62,302 nt of DNA. Source: Reticulitermes lucifugus (taxonomy: Eukaryota; Arthropoda; Insecta; Blattodea; Rhinotermitidae). Below the pieces are notes generated by a model, which saw only the letters and a program-made list of their open reading frames with translations, made no database searches and was not told the DNA's origin. The stretch lies in NCBI GenBank assembly GCA_026260175.1, contig JAKCWW010000410.1, positions 49,585-111,886 on the forward strand. The letters run 5' to 3'. This document shows positions 23,932 through 36,091 of this stretch, in pieces. Positions within the stretch are counted from its first letter, which is position 1. Each line of letters opens with the position of its first letter. The position numbers and the translations under genes were made by a program.

Positions 23932-24244
23932 TGGATGGATGGATGGATGGATGGATGGATGGATGGATGGATGGATGGATGGATGGATGGATGGNNNNNN
24001 NNNNNNNNNNNNNNNNNNNNNNNNNNNNNNNNNNNNNNNNNNNNNNNNNNNNNNNNNNNNNNNNNNNNNNNNNNNNNNNNNNNNNNNNNNNNNNNNNNNN
24101 NNNNNNNNNNNNNNNNNNNNNNNNNNNNNNNNNNNNNNNNNNNNNNNNNNNNNNNNNNNNNNNNNNNNNNNNNNNNNNNNNNNGATGGATGGATGGATGG
24201 ATGGATGGATGGATGGATGGATGGATGGATGGATGGATGGATGG
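23932..24244. repeat. (GGAT)n microsatellite spanning an assembly gap
   Basis: A pure GGAT tetranucleotide tract runs on both sides of 189 N bases (23995-24183). The gap was almost certainly left by the repeat itself, so true length is unknown. Open frames read through it are artefacts of the repeat and the N run. Confidence 0.97.
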
Positions 24245-25629
24245 ACAGGGAGACTCGCATTTAACCCGATGAGTTAGATTAGGTTAGATTAAACATATGG
24301 AACCCATCATTAATTTTATTAATTGTATTAAGTTAATTATTTGTATAATTGTTTTTGATATGGATTTGATGTAACTGAACAAGCTCAGTGTCTTGTCCGA
24401 GCAGATGTGCTAGCGATGTCGAACTGCTAAGAGTTCTGATAGCAGAGAGTCCATTAATAACGAAAGTAACGGTCTCTTCACAGTTGCGTTTGTGAATATA
24501 TAATTGCTCTTCAGACCTCTTTTCATAGTGTCGGCCTTTCTATTCTTCAGCAGCCTGGCCCTCTCACTCTACGTAAAGAACTCGTCCATTTGTTTCAAGT
24601 GAAGTAGCACATTTGTGCGTCAGTCATTTGATAAAGTTGCTATAATAACTTAAGCGACTTGCCCCGAAGATGTAGAGAGGTCATCGGTCAACGTTTCTCT
24701 TTTCCAGTGGCGGCACAATATATTGAATTATTTGAATAATACCGTTTCAGGTGTTCTTGTGCTGACATTGAAAAGAGTTTGCCCTCTGTAATCCGTTTCA
24801 CATATTAATGTGTCAGGTATTTATTAGTTACTTTATCTTTAAATTTTCCATATTTTTCATCTTTTATATTCCAGCGGGTTGATTTTCGGACATTGGTGCC
24901 TCCAGTACAGTACCGGCTGCTGTATACAATCCTGTGTATAGTGTTGACGTTACCTTTCATACACCGGCCATGCTTAAGTGGAACGACACTTTTTACTCCT
25001 AGCTGGAAGTGCATATACAAACCAACACTATTCACTTATTATTTGAATTTAGGGAAATGACCCGAATTAGTTCCGGAACCTTAAAATGTTTCTTGTTTGT
25101 AATTTAAATGTTCCCGTGAGTTGTGCCTGAGGGCTCCGCAGGCTGAGATAATTTTGTGAAGGATGTCCACATAATTAGTGAGACCTCGTAAGGTTTCCAA
25201 CATGAACGACAACTTCTTAAGGTGTCCGCAGTACCAGACAGACTGACTACACGCTAGCAGAGATTGGGACTTTCTCAACTACCTGAAAGACTGTTAGCCT
25301 ACCATTGAGTTAGTTTTGCTGCTTTGAAGACTACGTTAGTAAATCGTACTTTTTTTATTGGGTCCTTCCGGATTAAGAACCAGTTGTGAATTGTTGTAGA
25401 TGGGGCACAGCCATTAATTAGTCTGCTGCTTTGGTAGTGTTATCCTGAAGTAGGTGCAGTAGCCGTATCGACTAATGGAATTACCTTGTGGTTCAGTTGC
25501 AGCTCAGTGACTGATTACGATTGGAGTGTTCGAGGTAAGAAGGTGGGCCGAAATGGAGTTCAGTATGGAAACGCATATGGGAGGACAGTCCATTTGTTTT
25601 TCGTTTTATTACCAGCTCTTTCAATTGAG

Positions 25630-25822
25630 GTGTTTCGTCTGGAGCGTGGCGCTGGGTGATTGGTGCCCGATGTTTCGAGACATTGTGGTTCATGGGCCTT
25701 TAGACTCATGTAGATGAGACCACCACGCTGTCTCGAAACGTTGGGTATCAATCACCCGATGATGTGGTGCCACATTCCAAAAGAACGGAGACCTCAACAT
25801 CACTACTTCGGAAGCCTGAAAA
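25630..25822. mobile_element. Hairpin element with hammerhead-like core, copy 3
   Basis: The left part (GCTGGGTGATTGGTGCCCGA then TGTTTCGAGACA) pairs with the right part (TGTCTCGAAACGTTGGGTA then TCAATCACCC and GTGGTGCCAC). The centre contains GAGAC/GTCTC, stem-II-like, directly followed by GAAACGTT; the 5' core strand is altered to TAGATGA. The right end is GGAGACCTCAACATC followed by CGGAAGCCTGAAAA, the family tail also seen in copies 1 and 2. I could not define a target duplication. Confidence 0.65.
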
Positions 25823-25999
25823 CACATTTACTCAGTTATATTGAGTGAAGGATATGATGGACAGTGGATAATGAATCTGAAAGGATGTGAAAGAAAGTGG
25901 TCTTACTATCCCGGCGTTTGTGTGGAGGGACTGACGAAAACCACGATGCGCATCAGGATAGCTTCCCCCCCTCCAAGGGCCACGGCCGTTATTATAGGC

Positions 26000-26105
26000 T
26001 GGTTCGCGGGCCGCACGTGTAAAAAATCACAATTGGTATACCTATTTGCCTAAGTTATGAAGTTATATAACTTAAAAATGTGACCGCGGGCCGCATAACA
26101 ACCTG
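26000..26105. repeat. Possible hAT end fragment
   Basis: Two CGCGGGCCGCA blocks lie at about 26006 and 26085. The second, read inward, gives CCAGGTTGTTATGCGGCCCG, like the ends of some hAT families. The pairing of ends is weak, so this is tentative. Confidence 0.25.
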
Positions 26106-26989
26106 GCTGGATGCAGGTTCGACACCCCAGTGTAGCCGGTCTGCCGGTCGACGTTTAAGGCCGGTTTCTCCTCGCACGAAGCAGGATTGCTACCCATTTG
26201 ACATATCATAATTTGTACGAAAATTGATGTTAGTAACGGGTAATTTAATTAATCTCCGTTATTTTCTAGAAGCATTATCAGGAGATTCTCTTCTGAAGAA
26301 AATAGCAACAAACCTAACTTTATGATGAATATAACCTAATGTTCTTGCGCTCCAGTAAAGTACTACAGTGGATTTTCTATATTCAGATTTATGAGTAACA
26401 ATAATGACCTGTTCTTGGTTTACTCTTGATAAGGATCTAATGTAATAGTGACTTTCAGCGGGGGGGGGGGAAGTATAGAAATAGAGTTGTTAATTGGGAT
26501 GTAAACTGGTTGGCGCTGGTTCTGGACAGGGACAGATGGCGGGCTTTGCCCTTTACTCTTAGTGGTTTCTGTTATTACAGGGCTCGGGCTAGTTAACCCT
26601 GAGATGTATTTTTGTTTGACACGATCATTACTTTAAATTTAGCCTTTTAAGAATAAAAAATACGTTGCTTGATGCATAGTGCCTTAATGCTCGTTTAAAT
26701 ATGTGAAGCATTTTCTCCAGGTTCAGTTACGAACTGCACATCTGCTTCCGGACAGCTGCTGCATGCGTTTCTAAGTAACAGACGGCACGGAACTGAGATC
26801 AAGAAAGTGTGGCAGCAGTTCCTATATGATTAGAAACTTTTCTTATTGTTGTTACATAAGAGGACTTTACGATGCACGTAATTCTAGTGGAAATTAATCA
26901 CCTTCACACGTTATATCTGTAACATATGATATTACGCAGTTTCCGTAAGAATTAATGTAGGTTCCTTTTTTGGTGAACTCATCGTCCTG

Positions 26990-27262
26990 GAAGGGGGCAC
27001 GCTACAAGCAGGCAGGTCGCGGGTTCGATTCCCGATGGTGTCGTTGGAATTTTTCTTTGACATAATCCTTCCGGCCACACTATGGCCCTGCGGTCGACTC
27101 AGCCTGTAAAAGACATGATTACCAGGAATATTTCCTGGGGGTAAAGGCGGCCGGTGCGTAGGACTGACAATGTTCCCATCTTCATATGCCGATTGTCTTG
27201 AAATCTGGGAGCTTCAACCTCCAGGGACACTCAGGGCCTGTCCAGGCCTGTAATGGAATTTC
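26990..27262 (+). repeat. tRNA-derived SINE, family C
   Basis: The B box lies in GTCGCGGGTTCGATTCCCG. The body has TTGACATAATCCTTCCGGCC, ACACTATGGCCCTG, GGGGGTAAAGGCGGCCGGTG and a TGGGAGC end. The copy at 49106 has the same block order. The A box region (CTACAAGCAGGCAGG) is unusual for a tRNA head. Confidence 0.75.
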
Positions 27263-27474
27263 TTTTACCTTTAACGTCCTGTAATCGGGCTTGGGAGTTA
27301 CATTGTCATGTGTATGACACACATGCAGAAAAGTGGATTTTTTAATTAATCTTGCAGAGGCTTGGTTCGCAGGAAATTTGGAACATGAATTGACTGCGAA
27401 AACAGTCGGAAACACTTTCTTTCAATAACCTCTTACTGTCGTCCACCTGTGTCCCACCATTTCTACCGTATTAA

Positions 27475-27803
27475 GCGAGTTTGCATAGTCGCGAAAAGCG
27501 CCGATTACCTTCGTCATGTCCGTCCGTGCATCCGCTTGTATCTGCGCGGTTCCTACTGGACGGATTTCCGTGAAATTTGATATTGGGGGCTTATATGACA
27601 GTCTGTCGAGAACCCCAAATTTGGTTACGGGTAAGAATGTCGGGCGCTATGTGAAGATCTAAGTACGGCCTATTGTTGCCAGCGACGTTGGATCGCCATA
27701 AAAGCGCCTTTTTTCGACTGAAGTGGTACCAGACTGTTAGGATAGCCGAGGAGGTATAAATATTACGCGAACGCGCCGCACTGTTAGCGTTATACGTACA
27801 TGG
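27475..27803 (+). repeat. Unclassified interspersed repeat R1, longest copy
   Basis: The 5' part (GTCGCGAAAAGCG then CTTCGTCATGTCCGTCCGT) recurs at 29137 (+) and 31915 (-). The 3' part (ATTGTTGCCAGCGACG, GCCATAAAAGC, GGTATAAATATTA, GTTATACGTACATGG) recurs at 39916 (+). Only this copy links the two halves. The GGTATAAATATTA block is TATA-like, which would suit a terminal or promoter region of a retroelement. No coding sequence is visible. Confidence 0.6.
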
Positions 27804-27977
27804 CCTGTCTTGTATGAACAGTACATGTGATTTCCCTGCCAGTAGCCGTTTATATGCCTTTGTGTAATAATATATTTACGAGAATATAATAATATATTTA
27901 CGAGACTATATAACCTGCATTACACATTGCGTTACTCGCGGTTGCTTCTGCACTACGACTGCTTCTGCTGCTGCTAT

Positions 27978-28175
27978 AATACTACTACTACTACTAATAA
28001 TAATAATAATAATAGTAATAATTCAGTTCTAGTTTATTAATGTGCCGAGTCAACAGCCAGATGGCCAATTACAGAAACAACACAACATACAAACACAAAT
28101 AAGAACGGACAATAATCAGGACAAAAATGAAACAGACACAACCAAAACAAACAAATAAATAATAATAATAATAAT
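27978..28175. repeat. ACT/TAA-rich microsatellites
   Basis: ACT and TAA triplet runs at 27978-28018 and a TAA run at 28154-28175. A direct repeat of TAATAATATATTTACGAGA lies just upstream near 27865-27907. Confidence 0.9.
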
Positions 28176-28883
28176 TTGACATTTACTTTTACAGGTAGTA
28201 ATATGATTCGACCAGTGTTGCAGTTCATTACATTCTGCGCACGAGTCCACGCTAGTGCATTGGTTAAACTGGATTCGATACTCGTATATTGTTCGTATCG
28301 GTAGATATGGCATTAACATTACGACATTTGTAGGACTAGAAGTCTGCAGAAGGAAGTTGGCTTAATTAGAGCTTTAGCCGTCACTGCATGTTGCAGGCTT
28401 AACACGACATAAGTACAGTCTTCATTTCCAGTTCGTGCGACAGCGGGAAATTCGATAGTTCCTTTAGAGCATGAAGAGCGCTCGGTAGTGGATGGACGGT
28501 TATACGTGTGTACGGACAGACACATGTTTCGTGTATGTTTCATGTTTTAGCTGCTACGAAATCAAAATACAGCTCGAGCACCAGTTAGGATTACGTCGAT
28601 CGTAATGGAATTGGTTTGCATGTTTGCATCCTTCTTTTGGTTAACGGTAATGCTGGAGCATTCGTCCTTGTACCCCCTGATTATGTTGTGACATTTCAGA
28701 CCACAAGTACACCTTAGGGCGAATTTTTTTGGATGTTCGATTATTGTGAGTAAATTCACACATTTTGACAACTTAACAGTCTCAGTGGTTGACACATTCC
28801 GCAAGTCCCGACGGTATTCTGGCAACTGTTTATATTCATTTGATGCTGTTGGTACGTTTAATTTATAACCTACGTAGCCTTCG

Positions 28884-28907
28884 GTGTGTGTGTGTGTGTG
28901 GGGGGGG
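28884..28907. repeat. (GT)n microsatellite with G run
   Basis: About eight GT units are followed by a run of G and GGTCA. A similar GTGTGTG plus GGGGGTCA pair recurs at about 28945-28980. Confidence 0.85.
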
Positions 28908-29136
28908 TCATCCTTGAGCCATTTTACCTATTTTCACAAAACCTCTGTGTGTGTGCATGCGTGCGTGCTGTGGGGGGTCACCACAATGCCTTCTTTTTCT
29001 GCAGTCAGCAGTAACAACGTAGCGAACGGACTTGTGACGTGAAAGCAACACTAGCGCAGCTTAATTTAGGGTTCTGAAATTATATGTGGTAATAAGACTT
29101 TGAAGATTATGCAGATTTTGTTGGAGTCGTTTCAGG

Positions 29137-29330
29137 CGCGTTCGCAAAACAGTGGCGGCGACTGACTCTTAGCTTCGTCGTGTCTGTCCGTCCGCCCGCA
29201 TGTAACAACTCGGTTCCCACTAGACCGATTTTCGTAACATGACAGCCACTTTCAGTGAGAACCTGCGTACATTTATGTCATCCATCTTTATAATGGAGAT
29301 AGTGTTCTCTTTTGGGTACGAGCTGAAGCC
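29137..29330 (+). repeat. Interspersed repeat R1, partial copy
   Basis: GGCGCGTTCGCAAAACAG, then TAGCTTCGTCGTGTCTGTCC and a CGGTTCCCACTAGACCG block parallel the 27475 copy. Similarity fades after about 29250. Confidence 0.45.
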
Positions 29331-30010
29331 GAAGAAACAGTTGATCTCTGCATAACAGTCCAGCACGATCGACTCTAGATCTGTTAAACAGGGCAGACTT
29401 GCTAATCTACGGAGAAAACTTATAGAGGCAATAACAGAGCCAACGCGCCAGAATTGTTACGCTTCTGCGTACGTCTCCCAGCTTATTGTATAACGTAAAA
29501 AGTGACAGCAACTTTTGGAGCTAGACATACGAAATTTGGCATAGCGGTGGAGCATATACATGCTTACACATTATGCGTGATTATTGTAAGTGAATAATTA
29601 CATATATGGCGACGGTGCGAAACTAGACGGATATCAAGGACATTATGAGTGGGGCATGTGGCATGCGTGGAGGAGAAGAGAAATGCCTACAGGGGTTTAA
29701 TGGGGAAACCTGAAAGACCGTTTGGAAAACCTAGTCATACATGAAAAATAATATTCAAATTGGTCTTGTAGAAGTAGGATAGGTTGGTGTGGACTGGATT
29801 TTTCTAGGTCAGGATGGGAAAAATTTGCAGTCTCTTATGAACACGGCAGTGAACTTTCAAGTTCCATAAAATGGGGGGGGGATTTCTTGACTAGCTGAGG
29901 GACTGTTGGGGTTTCAAAAAGAGCCGCTCCATGAATTTAAGGCGTTCTTTACGAAGTATAAAAGGATTACGTATGTGGAGACCGTCTCATCGGTGCAGTT
30001 AAAGGCATTA

Positions 30011-30300
30011 TTTACTTAACGGCGTAAGTGAAATTTTGCCTTATTTTCTGCATTTTTATCTGATTTAGATAAACTGTGGTGCAGTAGTGTCCACAACATT
30101 TTATTGAGCAGTTGCGGGTTTCGTGAAAATCGATGCAGTGAAAGCCCACTTTACTTAAGGGCGTAAATGCAAATTTGCCGTGTATTTGACATTTTCCGTC
30201 CAATTGGGATAAGGGTTGGCACTGTAGTTTATTAGGTCATGAGTTTCGTGAAAATCGGTGCAGGGAAGGCCGTGCTGTTTCTAATGGGCGTAACTGAAAT
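30011..30300 (+). repeat. Tandem repeat of about 130-140 bp, just over two units
   Basis: TTACTTAACGGCGTAAGTG (30012), TTACTTAAGGGCGTAAATGC (30152) and TTTCTAATGGGCGTAACTG (about 30278) start successive similar units. Each holds GTTTCGTGAAAATCG followed by TGCAG and GAAAGCC-like blocks. The units have diverged and differ in length. A short open frame (30239-30421) is incidental. Confidence 0.65.
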
Positions 30301-30669
30301 CACATTTACGCGTGTACTGTATAGTGATAATTTGAAAGTAAGGAGCGCTGTGGTAGAGTACAACATTCGTAATCATGTTTGTTGTCATAGTCAGCAACCA
30401 GAAAATCTGTCGAGAACGTAGAACATAAAAACATCTGTGCATTGAAGTAATGCATGTTAGGAATGTGGGGTTTCAAGGTGGTTGGAGACTAGTTTCAGCT
30501 GTCTGAAGGTAAGAGTTCAGTGGTGTGCTTTTGTGAACACGGTAATGAGCTTCCGGTTCTGCCGTATAAGAGCCGAGGAATTTCTTGGTATGCTGAGTAA
30601 CTGCGCCGCGGAATTAGTTACGTAATCAAATTGTTTGCGAGGTGTCATATTCTCACAGAGGTGTCGCTA

Positions 30670-30810
30670 AAGATCCAAAGTCTTGTAGGATGTTACACCG
30701 TGTCGACTAGTAAATAGTTACTGACGTTTCGAAGGATCGTAGTGGCTCCTAAACGCTGGTAACTGTTTACAGTCGACGTGGCGCAACATCCTTCAAGACT
30801 AGAATCTTCA
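30670..30810. mobile_element. Hairpin element with hammerhead-like core, copy 4
   Basis: Arms AAGTCTTGTAGGATGTTACA (30678 on) and the inverted right arm (GCAACATCCTTCAAGACT, 30783-30800) pair over about 45 bp and include GTCGAC on both sides. Toward the centre, on the minus strand, are AGGA/TCCT and CGAAACGTCAGTAAC. The 3' core strand GAAACGTC is intact; the 5' core strand is not recognisable. The tail motif of copy 1 is not evident. Confidence 0.6.
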
Positions 30811-31559
30811 AATTATATTTACGGTAAAGTGGAAATAAAGGTATTGCAGGTGTTGTCGTATGTGTCATCAGCTGTTCATTGGTACTGAGATGGAATTCTT
30901 TGTGATATTACGAATTAACAAGAGAAGGCTGTAGAAGATACGACAAAACCTGGAAACAAAGCAAGTATGCGGTTGACGTTTTGCACACCTATACCGGTTC
31001 TGTGATGTACTGACGCTGACCCTGACCCCTACACCGTTCGTAACTACAGTACACAAAAAGTGGTAGATCTTAGTGATCTCGTGACCAAGACTCAAGAGTA
31101 TCTGCTAACACCTGTTATCGGTGCTGGGTTGCAGTAAATACGTACTCCTTGTATATCTCGTTTAACGCCCCATGCGTGCTTTGTGTTGCCTTTCATCGCA
31201 AGCTCCGGGGTCATATTACGCTGGCAGCAGAGCATTGCTTGCTACTAAGCATTGTTTCTTCATTGTCACGCCACCCAGCCATGTTATCCCGGTGTTCAAA
31301 GACGTGGACCAACTTTAGCAGACGACGAACTGCTATGCTGATATGCGGTAGAGGGTAATTTATGTTATAGATTTTTTAATTAAAGTGCGTTAGCAGGGAT
31401 GAGATTGTGGGTTGCAAGTAGTTTTTGTGGTATTTGCGTAAGTAAATGAATGAAGAAGTAGGTTTCTAAGTTAATAATTTTAATAGAACGTTTTTTAGGT
31501 TTGTGATAATAAATAAATCCCCAGAACCCCCGGGAATCGGTCACCTATTTCAGGTTTCC

Positions 31560-31710
31560 AAAGAAAGCTGATTTGAGAATATCAGTTTTAAACAGGACAG
31601 GCAGTGTACGTATAACGTAATATTAAGATGCTCTCGCATAACAGTTGTGGCCGTGGAAAAGCGTATTACATATTCTAAATTTGTGTCTGTAGCCTTAGTT
31701 ATCCAGCATG
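31560..31710 (+). repeat. Unclassified interspersed repeat R2, copy 1
   Basis: GGCAGTGTACGTATAACGTA, GTGGCCGTGGAAAAGC and GTATTACATATTCT blocks recur in the same order at 33770-33905. It may be part of one larger element with the inverted R1 copy at 31915. No coding signal. Confidence 0.5.
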
Positions 31711-31914
31711 CAAGGCGCATGCGCCTTAGTGTCGTCTCTGGCCTGTTTGGCTCTACCATATTTTTCCACTTTTTCTCATAAAGGCACGATTTTCGGAAAC
31801 AGGTTATTGAACATACAATGTGTGTTTTGATTTTCTCTACAACTTCTGTCCCAAACATCATTGTGAGAAGAACTGAGCGAGATATTATCAAAAATATACA
31901 TAGGTCTTCTTGTA

Positions 31915-32030
31915 AAGCACCTTTTATTCTTGTCAGATTTCCGTTGTTCCGTGCGGACAGACGGAAGGACAGAGAGACATGACGAAGCTCGTAGTCGCTT
32001 TTCGCAATTTTGCGAACGGGGCTAAAAACC
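31915..32030 (-). repeat. Interspersed repeat R1, partial inverted copy
   Basis: On the minus strand: CCCCGTTCGCAAAATTGCG, AAAAGCGACTACGAGCTTCG, TCATGTCTCTCTGTCC and CCGTCTGTCCGCACGG, matching the 5' part of the 27475 copy. Confidence 0.55.
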
Positions 32031-33499
32031 AGACCAGCCAGTGATGATTACGTGGTTTGTGTTACGTAGCAGGTAGAAGTTCGACTCCCAAGCAAAGTGT
32101 CAATTCTAGCCTATAACGACGACATTCTTGATGACGTGGTAGCTGCATATGGCTTCGGAATGAGCCGTCGTCAGTGGCATATGTCCATACCGTCGTTCCC
32201 AATTCAGTCTTTTCCTAGATCACAACCTCGTGTCTCATTTTTGGTAAGGCTTCGTCACTTAGCGCTAATGAGACTGCTTCTTGAAATTAATAAAGCGTAG
32301 AACGAAACATGATGTGGCACGTTCCGAGCATCCTTAAATAATTACAGGACCTCGGACGACATATCTTTTCTGGCCTTGAGCCCTGTACCGGAATTTCTGA
32401 TTAGTATGCAAACATGTCATCGTTTTGTAAATTTTGTAAGGTATTCGTTATGAAATTATTCAGTAACTGACTAAAGCGTAGGATTTTGGCTCTGGGTTTT
32501 CTTAAAATAAATTCTGCTGAAATAAAAGTGTTAATTGCATACTGTATGGACAGTTTTCGACTTACGTAAGGGTTCCGTTCTGGACTTTTACGTCACCCAA
32601 AATTTACGTAACAAGGAATTTACCCCACCCCCACTTATTTATCACACCTCATCGGTTATGTATGCGTGTTCACAATGTCACTGCACATGTTTAAAACGTT
32701 ATTCCCATCACAGTTTTTTCATATGAAACATACAAACTAAAGTGCACATAATAATTACAGTATTAATAATTAATATTGTATTAATAGTATTGATAACTAA
32801 TTGAGAAATGTTTGTGTAAGTTACATATTACGTAACCCGGAAACTGCCTGTATATTTAATGAACTTTTCAACGTTATTAGTATATACGAGTTCCTTCACA
32901 AACTCCACAATAACATGCAGTTTAATTTCTTAATCTGATACATGGAAGTTGGTACTATACAAGAGACAAACCTTGACAATTAATTGTTCGTATTTTCATT
33001 AAATTCAGGTGTTGTAAACGAAGGAATATGACGTCACACGTCGTTTCTATTGCAGCAGTCCCTTGCCAGCCTTGGTTTCTGATTCGTGTCCAGATTCGCC
33101 GACTTAGGTATTTGGTTTTATGTATCCGCTGTTTTTGATTTGTGTACACAAGGAAGAAAGCGAGTGGCTCCTATGCTAGAACGTACACTTGTTGGGGCAG
33201 GACCGTAATGGGCAACTGGTGCTGTCTGCATGTACTGACTACGCTATCCCGACTCCATTAAAATTATTCATGTTACTACTGTATAGGAGCTCTTCATTTA
33301 ATAAGAACGCCAAAATACAGTACAGCATTCTGACTCTTATTAGTGTCAGTCCTATGTGTTTGGATCCGTCATGGGATCGTCTGGGAGCGCATATTTTGGT
33401 GTTCTTAACAAGTGAGGTGGTATCCGTGTTTCGTAGGAGGCGCGGCTGTTAAATAACGAAATCGGTTTTAGAAGTACGTCTTTAATGAAATTACTATAT

Positions 33500-33710
33500 C
33501 TACATGTTATCCTCTGCAAAGTAATTCCCATCAGAAGTTACACGCCGCTCCTTACGAGCCTTTCAGGCCTCGAAGCATCTCCGAAAGTAATTTCGTGAGA
33601 GTGCACTAGTAACTGCCGTCTTCTCCGTACACGGCGCGTAACAAGGTGAAGGTTTCGGTGGCAGTTCTCTGCAGTTTTACATCGAAGTTGATGTTTACTC
33701 TTTGGCTGAT
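33500..33710 (-). pseudogene. Mariner-like transposase, internally deleted
   Basis: The minus strand first gives an N-terminal mariner block, FDVKLQRTATETFTLL followed by VYGEDGSY. About 60 bases later comes the extreme C-terminus, KARKERRVTSDGNYFAEDNM, followed by a stop (33500-33502). These correspond to the first and last parts of SETMAR-type mariner transposases. The DNA-binding remainder and the whole catalytic core are missing. One in-frame stop also interrupts the C-terminal block. It is a deletion derivative that cannot encode an enzyme. Confidence 0.75.
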
Positions 33711-33769
33711 TTTTTTTTTATTTATTTTATTTTATTTTACCAAACATGAGCCCGGAAAGTTAACAGAAA

Positions 33770-33905
33770 CCCGGTTTTAAATAAGACATGCAGTGTACAT
33801 ATAACGTAACATTTGAGGCCCCGTCGCACAACCATTGTTGCTGTGGAAAAGCAATGAGTATTACATATTATGAGTGTGTGTCTGTATTCCTGCCGTAATT
33901 ATCAA
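33770..33905 (+). repeat. Unclassified interspersed repeat R2, copy 2
   Basis: It matches 31560-31710: CATGCAGTGTACATATAACG, TTGCTGTGGAAAAGC and GTATTACATATTATG. It lies about 60 bp beyond the mariner remnant and might be part of a composite insertion. Confidence 0.5.
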
Positions 33906-35198
33906 TTTACTTTGGTGACCGATGGTGAAGGTAAGGAGTTGCGCGCACTCTCGTTGTTTAATAAACCCATCTCATGTGTCTGTTTTTGTCAGATCTTAAC
34001 ATGTTTATATTATCATTGTAATTGTCATTTGAAATACGATTTTGTCGAGTCCTGTTTCTTTTTACTCACCTTCACTCACATTTCAGACCACTGTTCAACA
34101 TAGGCCTCAATATAATACAGGATGAACACATTTTTACACTGCAATATAAAGTAAAAGACATACAAAAACGAGATATACGTATGGGTGAAGCCGTCGTCAC
34201 TTTTCCTTATGATACCGCGGCTTAAACGTTGTCTAGAATACGCTTATCGGTTGCACAAGACTTATCTCGCAGGGATTATTTATGAGGGAGAGTCCGACCG
34301 ATGCTCACGAACCTTGGCCTCACAGGATATGACGCTGAATAACAATTACACTTTAATTTACCAGGTTAATTAATTTACCGAAGTCACTCAGTAATTGACG
34401 ACACAGAAAAGCATCTGAAGATCATTGCTGGTTACGACACTGGAATGTATGTGCCCAGAATGACAAGGGTATGGCTACGTGAAACGTCTGTAAGTGCCTT
34501 CGCGCCGTGAAAAATTAGAACCTGAGGTCGGCGTACTCTTGTTCGGCAGCGTCTCACAGATCATTCGCGGGCATAAAAATTTTAAGCATAGGATGCGATT
34601 GGTGCCTGACACCCAGCTCGTAGAGCAGCGATTTGCTCGTAGGCGTCTTCGTATTTGATTGGCTCCCGATGGCGTGTACTGAACACCGCTTGCCAAGAAT
34701 CGCCTGGCGCTTGGTGTAGAAAAACAATTTTTACGGCAGCATTTTCCGTACGTTTGTGACCTATCGCTCACCTCATTCGTTCAGAATGGGCTCTAAGAAC
34801 TTCAGACGTCCTCTGTTGTTTACGGTCTGAAACACTACAGTTTCAATCAGATTCTGTCAGTGCAGGGAGGTGTGCCGCCGTTAAAGCCCATAATTGAGAA
34901 TCTCAGATCTGGATCTTCGTGGTTAATGCGAACTTGCTCAGTGCCGGAGATACGAGTATGTACGGTGTCAAACTTGATGGACTGCCGCTGCTCTGGCGCA
35001 GTGATAGGCCTACTGTTCACTTGTGGCAGGAACACAGAAGCGTCTGGCCTGGTTCGGGTGTGTAATAAGCTTGTGACAGACGCAAAATACTTGTTTGGTG
35101 TTTTCCGTATATGGAATCATAATGTACACAGAAGAGAGTTTTATAAAAAGCTGATGGTCGCTCAACGAATCGAAGAAATCTCATGACGTTTGTTGAAT

Positions 35199-35710
35199 CC
35201 GATGGTGCAATGCTGTGTTCACAAGACTCCGCCTCTGGACTTTCTCCTGAGCCAGTCTGATCCAGATGGTGCAATACTGTGTTCACAAGAGTCTGCCTCT
35301 GGACTCTGTCCTGAGCCAGTTTGATCCAGATGGTGCAATGCTGCGTTAACAAGACTCCACCTCTGGACTCTGTCCTGAGNNNNNNNNNNNNNNNNNNNNN
35401 NNNNNNNNNNNNNNNNNNNNNNNNNNNNNNNNNNNNNNNNNNNNNNNNNNNNNNNNNNNNNNNNNNNNNNNNNNNNNNNNNNNNNNNNNNNNNNNNNNNN
35501 NNNNNNNNCAGTTTGATCCAGATGGTGCAATGCTGCGTTAACAAGACTCCACCTCTGGACTCTGTCCTGAGGCAGTTTGATCCAGATGGTGCATTGCTGT
35601 GTTCACAAGACTCTGCCTCTGGACTCTCCTGAGCCAGTCTGATCCAGATGGTACAATGCTGTGTTCACAAGACTCCGCCTCTGGACTCCCTGCTGAGCCA
35701 GTTTGATCTA
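35199..35710. repeat. 64-bp minisatellite spanning an assembly gap
   Basis: Units begin CCAGATGGTGCAATGCTGTG and end CTGAGCCAGTTTGAT, with 63-64 bp between starts at 35199, 35262 and 35326, and further units after the gap. The gap of 129 N bases (35380-35508) equals about two units. Because 64 is not a multiple of three, open frames through the array read the unit in successive frames. Several 60-175-codon frames on both strands are products of this, not genes. Confidence 0.92.
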
Positions 35711-36091
35711 TTCTACACAAGACCCCCCCCCCTTTTATTATTTTTAAATTATCTATTTACGTCTAGGCTTCTTTGTCCATAGTTCTGATGACTAATGCGA
35801 TAGCGTCATGAAATCAGAACGGCGGTTAATACCAGCCAGTTGGTGTAAAAACGCTGCAGTGCGTGTGTTTTGCTGTGTGAGAATCACGTGGCAGTTCGTC
35901 GTTCTGACGATGGTGCTCGCATTGTGGACAACCCGTAGGACGTGGTAGATACTGTGATACGGAACTACGTCATGGAGTTTCCCATACTGCTTTGTAAGCA
36001 CTTCAGTTTTTATGGTACGAAGGATGTTCAATAAGTGAGGTTCCCTAGGCCTTAAAAATTGAATGATGGATCATCACAACGTTAAATGTAA

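Noticed and set aside
23897..24277. Tetrapeptide-repeat protein encoded by the GGAT array
   Set aside because: Pure microsatellite with an N gap; every frame is open on the plus strand by composition alone.
24260..24290. Telomere-like TTAGG sequence
   Set aside because: Only TTAGATTAGGTTAGATTA-type irregular units; too short and irregular for an insect telomere array.
35017..35632. Long open frames across the 64-bp tandem array
   Set aside because: They depend on the N gap and on the repeat passing through all frames.
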